Source: CAUYUA01 sp963575675 (GTDB lineage Bacteria; Pseudomonadota; Alphaproteobacteria; Azospirillales; Azospirillaceae). Taken from it: a stretch of 55,598 bases of DNA. Below, in pieces: positions 1-7,607 of this stretch (positions are counted from its first letter, which is position 1; every line of letters begins with the position of its first letter). The notes beneath the pieces are model-generated. The model was not told the origin of the DNA, ran no database searches, and saw only the letters and a program-made list of their open reading frames with translations. The stretch spans positions 1-55,598 of the forward strand of contig CAUYUA010000099.1 in NCBI GenBank assembly GCA_963575675.1, given 5' to 3'. The position numbers were made by a program, and so were the translations under genes.

Positions 1-123
1 GCCAAAGGCCGGGAGGCCTTTGGAAACCATGACTTGGAGTTTGTAACAACCGAATAGAGAGTGGGCCGTTTCAATTCGGGAAGGCCGCATGATTCTCGGG
101 GTCTCAACCGAACAGTGTATATG
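1..123 (+). repeat. Repeat family A, copy 1 (left end cut by window)
   Basis: The right part of the ~186-bp family A element, matching the copies at 20221, 24214 and 50945. It begins inside the hairpin core (CCAAAGGCC, loop GGGA, GGCCTTTGG) and runs to a terminal inverted repeat ending in a degraded GTGTATAT. A family B element follows within about 45 bases. No ORF is convincing here. Confidence 0.85.
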
Positions 124-167
124 AAGATCGCTTTACAAATATAAAGAGAAGTTTTCGATTGTCATAA

Positions 168-256
168 AAATTAAAAGGGCAGGGGACTGCGTTCTCAGCC
201 GCTCGAACCAAAGATAAAAGCCTCCTCCTTATTCGCGAGGCGATCCTTCTTCTGAA
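168..256 (+). repeat. Repeat family B, copy 1
   Basis: Carries the family B landmarks in order: AATTAAAAGGG, then GGGACTGCGTTCTC, then a centre of the 'CTCGaaCCAAaGATAAAAGCC' type, then CTTATTCGCGAGGCGATC and CTGAAATTG. The sequence just before it (123-155) resembles a decayed opposite-facing right half. Bases 257-485 upstream of the adenosine kinase gene hold nothing I recognise. Confidence 0.75.
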
Positions 257-485
257 ATTGCCTGTCCGCATGAATATTATACGCCCCATAATTTTTATGA
301 AAATCAATGGACGCACACGAATTGTTCGTTTTGCTTATATTATCTTCCCTCACGCCTGAACACCCCAAACAGCGAAAAGCGCTCAAAAAAAACCACCCCC
401 AAATTCAAAAAACAAAGCTGTCGCAGCTTTAAGTTCCAGCTATACTCCCAATAGAAAACCACAGAACAATGGATGGAATGAAGGC

Positions 486-1487
486 ATGGTCGAGGCGGTA
501 TTCGATGTTGTGGGAATCGGCAACGCAATCGTGGACGTGCTTGCATACGCCGACGACGATTTCTTGACAAATAACAGCGTCGAAAAAGGCGCGATGACGT
601 TGATTGACGCCGAACGCGCCGAACAACTCTATCAAAAAATGACGCCGGTCGCCGAAATTTCCGGCGGATCAGTCGCCAATTCTGTGGTCGGCGTAGCTTC
701 GCTCGGCGGAAAAGCCGCTTATATCGGAAAAGTTTACAACGACTCCCTCGGTCGCGTCTTCCAGCAAGACATTCGTAAAGCCGGCGTCTCTTTCTCCACA
801 ACCCCCGCCGAAAGCGGTCTCCCCACCGCCCGCTGCCTCATTCTTGTCTCCCCCGACGCCCAACGCAGCATGAACACTTTCCTCGGCGCCAGCGTCGATC
901 TGGGCGTCGAAGACATTGATCCGGAACTCATCGCCTCCGCCAAAGTCACTTATCTGGAAGGCTACTTGTGGGATCCCCCCCGCGCCAAACAAGCCTTCCT
1001 TAAAGCAACGGAAGCAGCCCATCAGGCGCATCGAAAAGTCGCTCTTTCCTTATCCGACAGCTTCTGCGTCAATCGCCACCGCGATGAATTCTTGAACCTC
1101 GCCGCAAACCACGTCGACATCCTGTTCGCCAATGAGCAGGAAATTTTGGCCCTCTATCAAACCGATCAATTCTCCGAGGCTCTGGCCGCCGTGCGCGCCC
1201 ATTGCGACATCGCCGTCTTGACCCGAGGCGCAGAAGGCTCCGTAATCGCCGCAGGAAACGACGTCCACGTCGTGCCGGCCGAGCCCATCTCCCGCGTCAT
1301 CGACACAACAGGAGCCGGAGACCTCTTCGCCGCAGGATTCCTTTTCGGTTACACCCAAGGATACCCCGCCGGAGAATGCGCGCGAATCGGCGCTTTGGCG
1401 GCGGCGGAAATCATCAGCCACGTCGGAGCCAGACCAGAGACCTCCTTGGCCGAATTATTGCGCGAGAAGGGGCTTCTCCGTGTCTGA
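486..1487 (+). CDS. Adenosine kinase (PfkB/ribokinase family)
   Basis: Predicted cytoplasmic sugar/nucleoside kinase that phosphorylates adenosine to AMP in purine salvage. The 333-residue protein has the family's usual length. The PfkB substrate-side signature GGSVANS is at about residues 60-66. The second signature DTTGAGDLFAAG is at 273-284, with D279 as catalytic base in the GAGD anion hole. The start is the ATG at 486, with a GAATGAAG ribosome-site-like stretch just upstream. The stop overlaps the next gene's GTG by 8 bases, so the two are probably co-transcribed and translationally coupled. The adenosine-kinase assignment over ribokinase rests on the overall pattern typical of alphaproteobacterial adenosine kinases. 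PfkB membership is secure; exact substrate is inferred. Confidence 0.9.
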   Translation: MVEAVFDVVGIGNAIVDVLAYADDDFLTNNSVEKGAMTLIDAERAEQLYQKMTPVAEISGGSVANSVVGVASLGGKAAYIGKVYNDSLGRVFQQDIRKAGVSFSTTPAESGLPTARCLILVSPDAQRSMNTFLGASVDLGVEDIDPELIASAKVTYLEGYLWDPPRAKQAFLKATEAAHQAHRKVALSLSDSFCVNRHRDEFLNLAANHVDILFANEQEILALYQTDQFSEALAAVRAHCDIAVLTRGAEGSVIAAGNDVHVVPAEPISRVIDTTGAGDLFAAGFLFGYTQGYPAGECARIGALAAAEIISHVGARPETSLAELLREKGLLRV

Positions 1488-2529
1488 CCGTCTCTCCATC
1501 TTCCGACGCCCGCTCTTACAGGATTTTATGGCCGCTGTGGCGCCGCTTGGAAATCCCGTTCGATTCGCCTTGCTCGCAGGTTCTCTCAGCGGCGCGCTGC
1601 TGCTGACCGCTTGCGCCGACGGCGACGCGCCGATGGTCGCCAACAACGCCCAAAACCCCGCGTCATCCCAGATGACGGATGCGACCAACGAATACCTGAT
1701 GATGGTCAACCAACTGCGACGCACCTCACAGTGCATCACAGAGGTGGAGAATCGCCTGGAATTCGCTCCAATTCGCGTCCACACCTCCGACCGCGCCGTA
1801 CAAAGCGGAGAAGCCTATACCGACCGCAACCGCGTCGCGAGCAAAGAAAGCGCGCTCGTCAACCGATTCTCATCGTCAATCCAGGGTTGTCGCCCCATTT
1901 TCGGCGCTTTGATCTATCCCCATCATCAAGAAGTCGTGCAAAATATTGATATGATTTGGAACAACCAAAGCAATCTTTATGCCGACCTCGGCGCCGGAAG
2001 CGTGAGCTGGGGACAATTCAATCAACTCACCAAAAGCAACAGCATAAAACTCGGAAATTTATTCAACGCGCTGATTACAACCGACAATCCATCCGCTCTT
2101 CGAACCGCCTCCGGCGAGCCTTCCGGCAACAACGCCGCAAAAACGCACGGCCTGACAACGAAAAGCGCAGACTCGTCCACCGGCGAGAAAAATATGGCGC
2201 GCCACGCCTCCAACCGACGTAATAATTCTTCATCTATGGCCTCCGCGTTGCCGCCCCCGGACGCCGGCGCAGAAGGATTTATGTTGCACCTCGCTTCATA
2301 CCACCAGAAAGCCATGGCTGAAAATGGATGGTTTGAATTGCAAGAAAAATCCGGCGCATTGCTACAAAATATTCAGCCGACATACTCCCAAGTCCAAATT
2401 CCTGGACGTGGGACGTTCACAAGAATCTCTGTCGGCCCTTACAGCTCGCGACAAGAAGCCGCAGAACTTTGTTCACGATTAAAAAGGGCTCGAATGTACT
2501 GCCATGTTATGGCCGCAGGGTCGTATTAA
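1480..2529 (+). CDS. SPOR-domain lipoprotein
   Basis: Predicted envelope lipoprotein that binds denuded peptidoglycan glycan strands. A hydrophobic signal ends in the lipobox LTAC with the lipidated Cys at residue 45. A long polar, low-complexity middle follows, and the C-terminal ~85 residues (about 265-349) form a SPOR domain (FMLHLASY through RISVGPYSS and the final strand). The GTG start at 1480 has AAGGGG seven bases upstream and overlaps the kinase gene. ATG 1528, with AGGA four bases upstream, would give a more ordinary signal peptide and is a real alternative. A strong terminator follows the stop. SPOR proteins usually act at the division septum; that role is inferred here. Confidence 0.8.
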   Translation: MSDRLSIFRRPLLQDFMAAVAPLGNPVRFALLAGSLSGALLLTACADGDAPMVANNAQNPASSQMTDATNEYLMMVNQLRRTSQCITEVENRLEFAPIRVHTSDRAVQSGEAYTDRNRVASKESALVNRFSSSIQGCRPIFGALIYPHHQEVVQNIDMIWNNQSNLYADLGAGSVSWGQFNQLTKSNSIKLGNLFNALITTDNPSALRTASGEPSGNNAAKTHGLTTKSADSSTGEKNMARHASNRRNNSSSMASALPPPDAGAEGFMLHLASYHQKAMAENGWFELQEKSGALLQNIQPTYSQVQIPGRGTFTRISVGPYSSRQEAAELCSRLKRARMYCHVMAAGSY

Positions 2530-2535
2530 ATGATG

Positions 2536-2566
2536 AAAAGGGGCTCGCGACGAGCCCCTTTTTTTT
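2536..2566 (+). terminator. Rho-independent terminator after the SPOR lipoprotein gene
   Basis: Perfect stem AAAAGGGGCTCG / CGAGCCCCTTTT around a CGA loop, followed directly by a run of T. It lies 7 bases past the stop at 2529, so it should end the adenosine kinase-SPOR transcript. Confidence 0.93.
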
Positions 2567-2592
2567 GCGCCGCCAAGCATGGGGATATTTGT

Positions 2593-3129
2593 GTGGATAT
2601 TTTGGTTTTTCCCAATGGCCTCCTGAGCTGGCCCGGTGGACAAATGCAATGCGCGCTCGGCAGGGGAGGCGTGCGGCGCGAAAAGAAAGAAGGCGATGGA
2701 GTGACTCCGTGCGGCGTCTTACCGATGCGGCGGCTGTTTTATCGTCCGGATCGAATGCCGCCTCCGGTAACGGAATTGCCAACGACGGCATTGTCGCCGG
2801 ATGACGGATGGTGTGACGCTCCTTCCGACATTCGATATAATCAATATGTGCGCCTGCCATACGCCGCGAGCCATGAAAATTTATGGAGGGAAGATTCTTT
2901 ATATGATTTGATTGTGGTGTTGGGATGGAATGACTTTCCTGTGATTCCGGGGCAGGGGAGCGCGATTTTCTTTCATTTGGCGCATAAGGACTATGCCGCG
3001 ACGGCAGGATGCGTGGCGCTCTGCAAGGAGGACATGCTGAACCTCTTGCCTGGATGCTCTGAACGATCGCGAATTATCGTCCATTCATCTTCCACAGACG
3101 AACGCTTGATGAAACCGAACTCTGATTGA
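2593..3129 (+). CDS. L,D-transpeptidase (YkuD domain) family protein
   Basis: Predicted envelope enzyme of the YkuD fold that makes or edits peptidoglycan cross-links. The recognisable blocks are CALGRGGV near the N terminus, then EGDGVTP, YRPDR, DGWCDAPSD, LYDLIVVLG and IFFHLAH. Near the C terminus is the catalytic Cys block TAGCVAL, which replaces the classical S/T-x-GC-x-R motif; this compact variant is common in Alphaproteobacteria. The frame stays open back to ATG 2530, directly abutting the previous stop, but that stretch encodes the terminator hairpin. I therefore prefer GTG 2593, with GGGG eight bases upstream. That start gives 178 residues and no obvious signal peptide, so export is unclear. 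Start confidence is low, family confidence is good. Confidence 0.75.
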   Translation: MDILVFPNGLLSWPGGQMQCALGRGGVRREKKEGDGVTPCGVLPMRRLFYRPDRMPPPVTELPTTALSPDDGWCDAPSDIRYNQYVRLPYAASHENLWREDSLYDLIVVLGWNDFPVIPGQGSAIFFHLAHKDYAATAGCVALCKEDMLNLLPGCSERSRIIVHSSSTDERLMKPNSD

Positions 3130-3139
3130 AAAAAATAGT

Positions 3140-3226
3140 AAATTAGAAGGGGCCAGAAACTGCGTTCTCAGTCATCCTTGGCCCCAGCAGCGAAGAGCGC
3201 AGTCCCTGGCGCCTTTTAATTTATTA
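3140..3226. repeat. Repeat family B, compact inverted copy
   Basis: A palindromic form in which two family B outer ends face each other with almost no interior: AAATTAGAAGGGGCCAG and GAAACTGCGTTCTC on the left, GCGCAGTCCCTGG and CGCCTTTTAATTT on the right. It sits between the convergent L,D-transpeptidase and lysA genes, where it could fold as a bidirectional hairpin. Confidence 0.75.
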
Positions 3227-3279
3227 TTTTTTGCTTTTCTACATAGAACCTTCTATTAAAAACCTATCCAAAGAAAACA

Positions 3280-4545
3280 TCAAGACAACCAAGAGGGAAG
3301 GCGGTCCAATCCAATCAAATCCTCGATGGTTTGACGAGGACGAATCACGGCGAATTCCCGGTTGCGAACCAAAACTTCTGCAAGCAAAGGACGACTATTG
3401 TAACTCGACGCCATAGCCGCTCCATAAGCGCCCGCCGTCATAATCGCCACCAAATCACCTGCGCTCAGCGGCGGCAAAGCCCGTTGAGTCGCAAAAGTGT
3501 CGCCAGTTTCACACACCGGACCAACGACATCGACCACAACCTTTCCCTCTGCATGGGAAGCCTCGACCACCGGCGTAATTGTATGCCAAGCGTCGTAAAG
3601 CGCAGGACGAATCAAATCATTCATCGCAGCGTCGAGGATCAGAAACCGCCGATGTAGGCCGGACTTGCGATAGACGACTCGACTAAGCAAAATCCCGGCG
3701 TCGCCAACCAAGGCGCGCCCCGGCTCGACGGTGATGACACATCCCAAATCACCAACGGCGTGACGAATAACCTCGGCGTATTCAGCAGGCGAGGGAGGAT
3801 TTTCGTTGTGATAGACGACGCCCAATCCGCCGCCGAAATCGATTCTCCGAATATCGTGACCATCGTCGCGCAGAGCCCGCACCAAATCGGCGACTCGTTG
3901 AAAAGCGGGGCGAAAGGGCTCTAGCCCGGTCAACTGAGACCCGATATGCACCGCCACGCCAACGGCTTTCAGACTAGAGCGTTGAGCGATATCGGCATAG
4001 GTTTGGCGCGCGTGATCGATATCAATGCCGAACTTATTTTCTTTGCGTCCAGTGGATATTTTGTGATGAGAGCCTGCGTCAACATCGGGATTGACGCGCA
4101 CGGCGACGGAAGCAACGACATTCATCTCAGCGGCGATTTCGCTGAGGGCGACCATCTCGGGCAGAGATTCGAGATTGATCTGCCAAAGCCCGGCTTCGAG
4201 AGCGGCTCGAAGTTCGCCGCGCGTTTTCCCGACGCCGGAATAGACGATCTTATCGGCGGGCGCGCCTGCGGCCAAAGCCCGCTTCATCTCTCCCAACGAA
4301 ACGACGTCCGCGCCGGCGCCAAGCTCTGCAAAGGTGCGAATAACGGCTTGATTTGAGTTGGCCTTGACGGCGAAACAAATCCGGGCGTCCAAGCCGGAGA
4401 AAGCGTCAGAAAATCGACGATAATTGGCCTCCAACCGCACGCTGGAATAAACGTAAGCCGGTGTTCCGACGGCGTCGGCCAAAACCGACAGAGACAGGTT
4501 TTCGGCGTGAAGGACGCCGTCTTGATAGGAAAAGCCGCCGTTCAT
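3280..4545 (-). CDS. lysA: Diaminopimelate decarboxylase
   Basis: Catalyses the last step of lysine synthesis, meso-diaminopimelate to L-lysine plus CO2, with pyridoxal phosphate in the cytoplasm. The 421-residue length is standard. The PLP lysine lies in FAVKANSN (K61). The phosphate-binding GGGLGV, the EPGRALV block and the CETGD active-site motif appear in order, with a C-terminal GAYGAAM strand typical of fold-type III decarboxylases. The start is ATG 4545; the upstream site is weak. In related bacteria lysA follows argH and a small lipoprotein gene. Here an LptM-like gene lies upstream on the same strand, but two back-to-back family A repeats separate them and argH is 9 kb away on the other strand. 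Confidence 0.97.
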   Translation of the reverse strand: MNGGFSYQDGVLHAENLSLSVLADAVGTPAYVYSSVRLEANYRRFSDAFSGLDARICFAVKANSNQAVIRTFAELGAGADVVSLGEMKRALAAGAPADKIVYSGVGKTRGELRAALEAGLWQINLESLPEMVALSEIAAEMNVVASVAVRVNPDVDAGSHHKISTGRKENKFGIDIDHARQTYADIAQRSSLKAVGVAVHIGSQLTGLEPFRPAFQRVADLVRALRDDGHDIRRIDFGGGLGVVYHNENPPSPAEYAEVIRHAVGDLGCVITVEPGRALVGDAGILLSRVVYRKSGLHRRFLILDAAMNDLIRPALYDAWHTITPVVEASHAEGKVVVDVVGPVCETGDTFATQRALPPLSAGDLVAIMTAGAYGAAMASSYNSRPLLAEVLVRNREFAVIRPRQTIEDLIGLDRLPSWLS

Positions 4546-4645
4546 AGGGCTGACTCGCTCAAAAGGATGGGGCGCAGAGTCCTTGTTTCTTCACACAACG
4601 CCCGGAAAAAGAAAATCGAATTTATTCTTAACGACAAAAAAACAG

Positions 4646-4854
4646 ATATGCTCCGTCCAATTGAGGATACACTCTGTTCGGTTGAGAACCCGAGAATCAT
4701 GCGGCCTCCCCGAATTAAAACGGCCCACTCTCCTCCGGTCGTCACAAACTCCAAGTCATGGTTTCCAAAGGCCTCCCGGCCTTTGGCGGGTCGAGGGCGG
4801 AGCCCCGATTCCTTTGAAAGCTCTTTCTTGAGTTCTCAATTGAACGGAGTATAT
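4646..4854 (-). repeat. Repeat family A, copy 2 (reverse orientation)
   Basis: A full reverse-oriented family A element, 4669-4854, preceded at 4646-4668 by a solo left terminal repeat (ATATGCTCCGTCCAATTGAG). All internal blocks are present in reverse: the right terminus with CCGAGAATCATGCGG, then CAAACTCCAAGTCATGG, then the CCAAAGGCC hairpin and the GGGGCTCCGCCC hairpin. It meets copy 3 at a shared terminal repeat. Confidence 0.88.
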
Positions 4855-5003
4855 ACTCTGTCCAATTGAGAATCCGAAAAAAACTCCGAAAGAATCGGGG
4901 CTCCGCCCTCGACCCGCCAAAGGCCGGGAGGCCTTTGGAAACCATGACTTGGAGTTTGTGACAACCGGAGGAGAGTGGGCCGTTTTAATTCGGAGAGCCC
5001 GCC
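4850..5003 (+). repeat. Repeat family A, copy 3 (forward, right end truncated)
   Basis: Begins with ATATACTCTGTCCAATTGAG, contains both hairpins and the AACCATGACTTGGAG block, and breaks off after CGTTTTAATTCGG without the right terminal repeat. With copy 2 it forms a near-perfect palindrome of about 330 bases between lysA and the LptM-like gene. Confidence 0.88.
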
Positions 5004-5072
5004 TTTTGAAGCAACCTCGCTCCCCGCGCCTTCGTATGTTATTTAGTCACAACACTGCGCTCAACATCCATG

Positions 5073-5456
5073 TCACCGTCCACTCAACGTCGGAAGCTGA
5101 GGCGCAACGGCGCCTCCGCTGACCATACTGGGCATTGTCGGCGTAGGCAGAGGAGCAAGAGGATCAGGAATAAAAATTGCGGGTAACTCCGGAGCCAAAG
5201 GCTCCTTTTCGTCTTTATGAACGGAACGTTGCGTCGAACGATCATGACGCAACATTGGAACTTTGCCTGCCTCCGGTTGTGGATCAGAGGCCACTTTGGG
5301 GTAAGTTTGAGGAAAGCTGTCCTTCGCCACGCCAATAGGCGGATCGACGTGAGCCGGTTTTCGACCACAGGCGGCGACGCTTGTTGCAAGCCCCATAACC
5401 GCGATGATTGCGACAGCCCTCATCCGCCGCTGCGTTATGTTTGGTTCCGCCGTCAT
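5073..5456 (-). CDS. LptM-like small lipoprotein
   Basis: A 127-residue predicted lipoprotein with a short basic N terminus, a hydrophobic core and the lipobox VAAC; the lipidated Cys is residue 30. The mature start CGRKPAHVDPP resembles the CGxKGPLxxP opening of LptM/YifL proteins, which help the LptD LPS translocon mature in Escherichia coli. The remainder is proline-rich and disordered. ATG 5456 is chosen because AGGAG stands ten bases upstream; the frame stays open further 5' without a comparable site. Its position upstream of lysA matches the usual argH-lptM-lysA order with argH missing. Lipoprotein status is clear; LptM function is inferred. Confidence 0.75.
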   Translation of the reverse strand: MTAEPNITQRRMRAVAIIAVMGLATSVAACGRKPAHVDPPIGVAKDSFPQTYPKVASDPQPEAGKVPMLRHDRSTQRSVHKDEKEPLAPELPAIFIPDPLAPLPTPTMPSMVSGGAVAPQLPTLSGR

Positions 5457-5614
5457 GATGTGCGTTCTCCTCTTCCCGGAGTTTGTAATGCCGACCAATG
5501 CGCCGTCAGAAAGCAATAGACAAAATGAGTTCGAAGACTGCGTCACCCGCCTCTCCGGTCTATACACTCCCCCGGATTCCTTCGCCAAGAGATGCTCTTC
5601 CGTTTTTTTATTTC

Positions 5615-5640
5615 TAAGAGCCTGTCCGGACAGGCTCTTA
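5615..5640. repeat. 26-bp perfect palindrome
   Basis: TAAGAGCCTGTCC followed by its exact reverse complement. It overlaps the stop codon of the HD-GYP gene and may act as a 3' stabilising hairpin. The T-run lies on the wrong side for a classical terminator of that gene. It lies close to one proposed inversion breakpoint. Confidence 0.8.
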
Positions 5641-7104
5641 GAGAAAAGACGTTTTATCGCGACTCAAGGCCCATATGCCGATCTTTTTGTCTTCTTTCAA
5701 AATATGATGTCGCAACCAATCACTCAAAAATTTGGTGATGTCCGCTCCGATAGCCGCCACGCCATCGCACTTATAGTGTTGAACAATCTCGGCGACGCGC
5801 GCCGCCATAATTCGGTGTATTTGAGTGTGTAAGCTAATCTCTGGATACTCCAGGCGCGTCATATAGGCTTCTTCGCGCTCGAAATGCATGATCGTGTAGC
5901 TGATCAGTTCATCCAGCACCAATTCCAGAGTCAACTCGTTAAGAGTGTGTCCTGATGCGTTACGCGCCATATCCAACTGATTGATTAGGCCAATCAATGT
6001 TTTGTGATCATCGTCGACGCTTTGTTCGCCGATGCTCATGGTGTGGTCCCAATGGAGCAACGGCGCTTGAGCCCTCCATTGCAGCACGGCCACAAAAGCA
6101 TTGACGACTCGAGGATCAAAGAAGGTTCCGGCTTTCTCCACCAGAAAGGAGATGGCTTTCTCCTCTTCCCATACGGATTTATAAGGCCGGTGCGAAGTCA
6201 GAGCATCAAAGACGTCGGCGACGGCGACGATTCGGGCCTCTAAAGGAATGGCGTCGCCAGACAAACAATCGGGATAGCCGCTTCCATCGAAGCGCTCGTG
6301 GTGATGTCGAGCGATGTTGCGCGCGAGAAGAAAATACAAGCTATCCGCCAAGAAAGCGTTTGCTTTTGTCAGCATCATCCATCCAGACAGAGTGTGCGTT
6401 TCGATGGTCTGACGTTCTTTGGAAGTAAGCAAACCAGGTTTGAACAAGATATCGTCTGGAATCGATACTTTTCCAATATCATGAAGAATTGTCGCGAGAG
6501 CCAAAGCATCCAAAAACTCGTTGGAAAGCACATCAGGAAAATGTCCCTGATCGCGTAGAGCGCGGCCTATTTCATAGCTGGACCGCGACACGCGCATGAC
6601 ATGATCTCCGGTGTCTGCATCGCGATATTCGGCCAGATTGGCCAGAGCCATAAGCGTCGAGCGATGAGCGCGATTAAGGCTCTGCCGAATCATATGATTT
6701 TCTGTAATTTCACGAACAATAAAGACATAAGCGCCGTTATTGATAGGTTGTCCGGTTGCGTGGAAGATGCTGACGTTGTCGCGTCGAATATCCCAACTGT
6801 GGGTTTGACGCTCACGTTCCCAGAACACGCGCTTCTGAACGAATTGAGAGCGTTGAGACTCTTGAACTCCATCACATAAAGAAATCCGCTCCAATACGGA
6901 GGACAGTGGATGCGGGAGAACAGGAGGCGAAACGCAAGAAATTTCTTGATGATGTTTGTGCTTCAACGAATAATACAAATCAACAAATCGCATATTTTGA
7001 TATATAGCTTGGCCTTGACCATCTGTCAGCATGACCGCGTCGGCCATTTCATCGAGAAACCCAACAAGTGTCTGGAGATCACAGTTTACGGCAAGTTTCA
7101 TCAT
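5638..7104 (-). CDS. PAS - HD-GYP phosphodiesterase - bacteriohemerythrin fusion
   Basis: Predicted cytoplasmic c-di-GMP phosphodiesterase with two sensory modules. Residues ~10-140 form a PAS-like sensor. Residues ~150-340 form an HD-GYP domain with HDIGK near 208 and HHERFDGSGYP near 265-275, so the catalytic set is intact. Residues ~350-480 form a hemerythrin domain with every expected di-iron ligand motif visible: DDDH, MHFEREE, LHTQIH and RHHILKED. That suggests hydrolysis of c-di-GMP gated by oxygen or iron-site redox state, as proposed for other hemerythrin-HD-GYP fusions. ATG 7104 is one of three close starts (GTG 7113, ATG 7104, ATG 7101). No membrane segment is seen. Bases 7105-7510 upstream hold no recognisable feature. 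Confidence 0.92.
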   Translation of the reverse strand: MMKLAVNCDLQTLVGFLDEMADAVMLTDGQGQAIYQNMRFVDLYYSLKHKHHQEISCVSPPVLPHPLSSVLERISLCDGVQESQRSQFVQKRVFWERERQTHSWDIRRDNVSIFHATGQPINNGAYVFIVREITENHMIRQSLNRAHRSTLMALANLAEYRDADTGDHVMRVSRSSYEIGRALRDQGHFPDVLSNEFLDALALATILHDIGKVSIPDDILFKPGLLTSKERQTIETHTLSGWMMLTKANAFLADSLYFLLARNIARHHHERFDGSGYPDCLSGDAIPLEARIVAVADVFDALTSHRPYKSVWEEEKAISFLVEKAGTFFDPRVVNAFVAVLQWRAQAPLLHWDHTMSIGEQSVDDDHKTLIGLINQLDMARNASGHTLNELTLELVLDELISYTIMHFEREEAYMTRLEYPEISLHTQIHRIMAARVAEIVQHYKCDGVAAIGADITKFLSDWLRHHILKEDKKIGIWALSRDKTSFL

Positions 7105-7510
7105 CCCCACCACCCAAGGCCCATGCTAGAGAGCGTCGATTAATGGGATCATAGGCTCGCCATATCCATACTTTTTCTGTTTTCTTGTTTATGAAACGCC
7201 ATATTTCATCGAACGTAACGACCACTACATCCGCTGCGACGGTTGGTTCAGGAAGTTTCTCATCGTCGTCACAATGATCAATTTAACACACTTACATCAC
7301 TCACATCCAAAAATCGTGCAATCATATAGAAACTCATACATAGGAAAAATCCATCACGCCATATTAGATTAAAACAACGTGGAAAGCGCTTTCATTACAA
7401 CCGGTTTTCCTCGTGGTGGCGTTTCTGTAAGTTTTTAAATAAAGGTTTATCAGACTTAAGAAGAAAAGCCGTCCTTGTTTCTTCTTCTAAAAAGCAAACA
7501 CTTCACTGTG

Positions 7511-7598
7511 AAGATTTGCCTTGCGGCAATAAGAGGGGCCATCAGGCCCCCCTTATAATCCTCCGCGACCAGAGACGCAGTCCCTGGATCCATTTCTT
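7511..7598 (-). repeat. Repeat family B, copy 3 (reverse)
   Basis: Reverse-oriented family B: AAGATTTGCCTTGCGGCAATAA, a GGGGCC/GGCCCCCC hairpin, CCGCGACCAGAGACGCAG and TCCCTGG. It lies 10 bases beyond the 3' end of the acyl-CoA synthetase gene, in the position of a terminator. Confidence 0.8.
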
Positions 7599-7607
7599 TA
7601 TAATACT

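Noticed and set aside
340..801. 153-codon minus-strand frame, strongly arginine-rich
   Set aside because: It overlaps the 5' part of the adenosine kinase gene in antisense and has the Arg-rich composition of a shadow frame.
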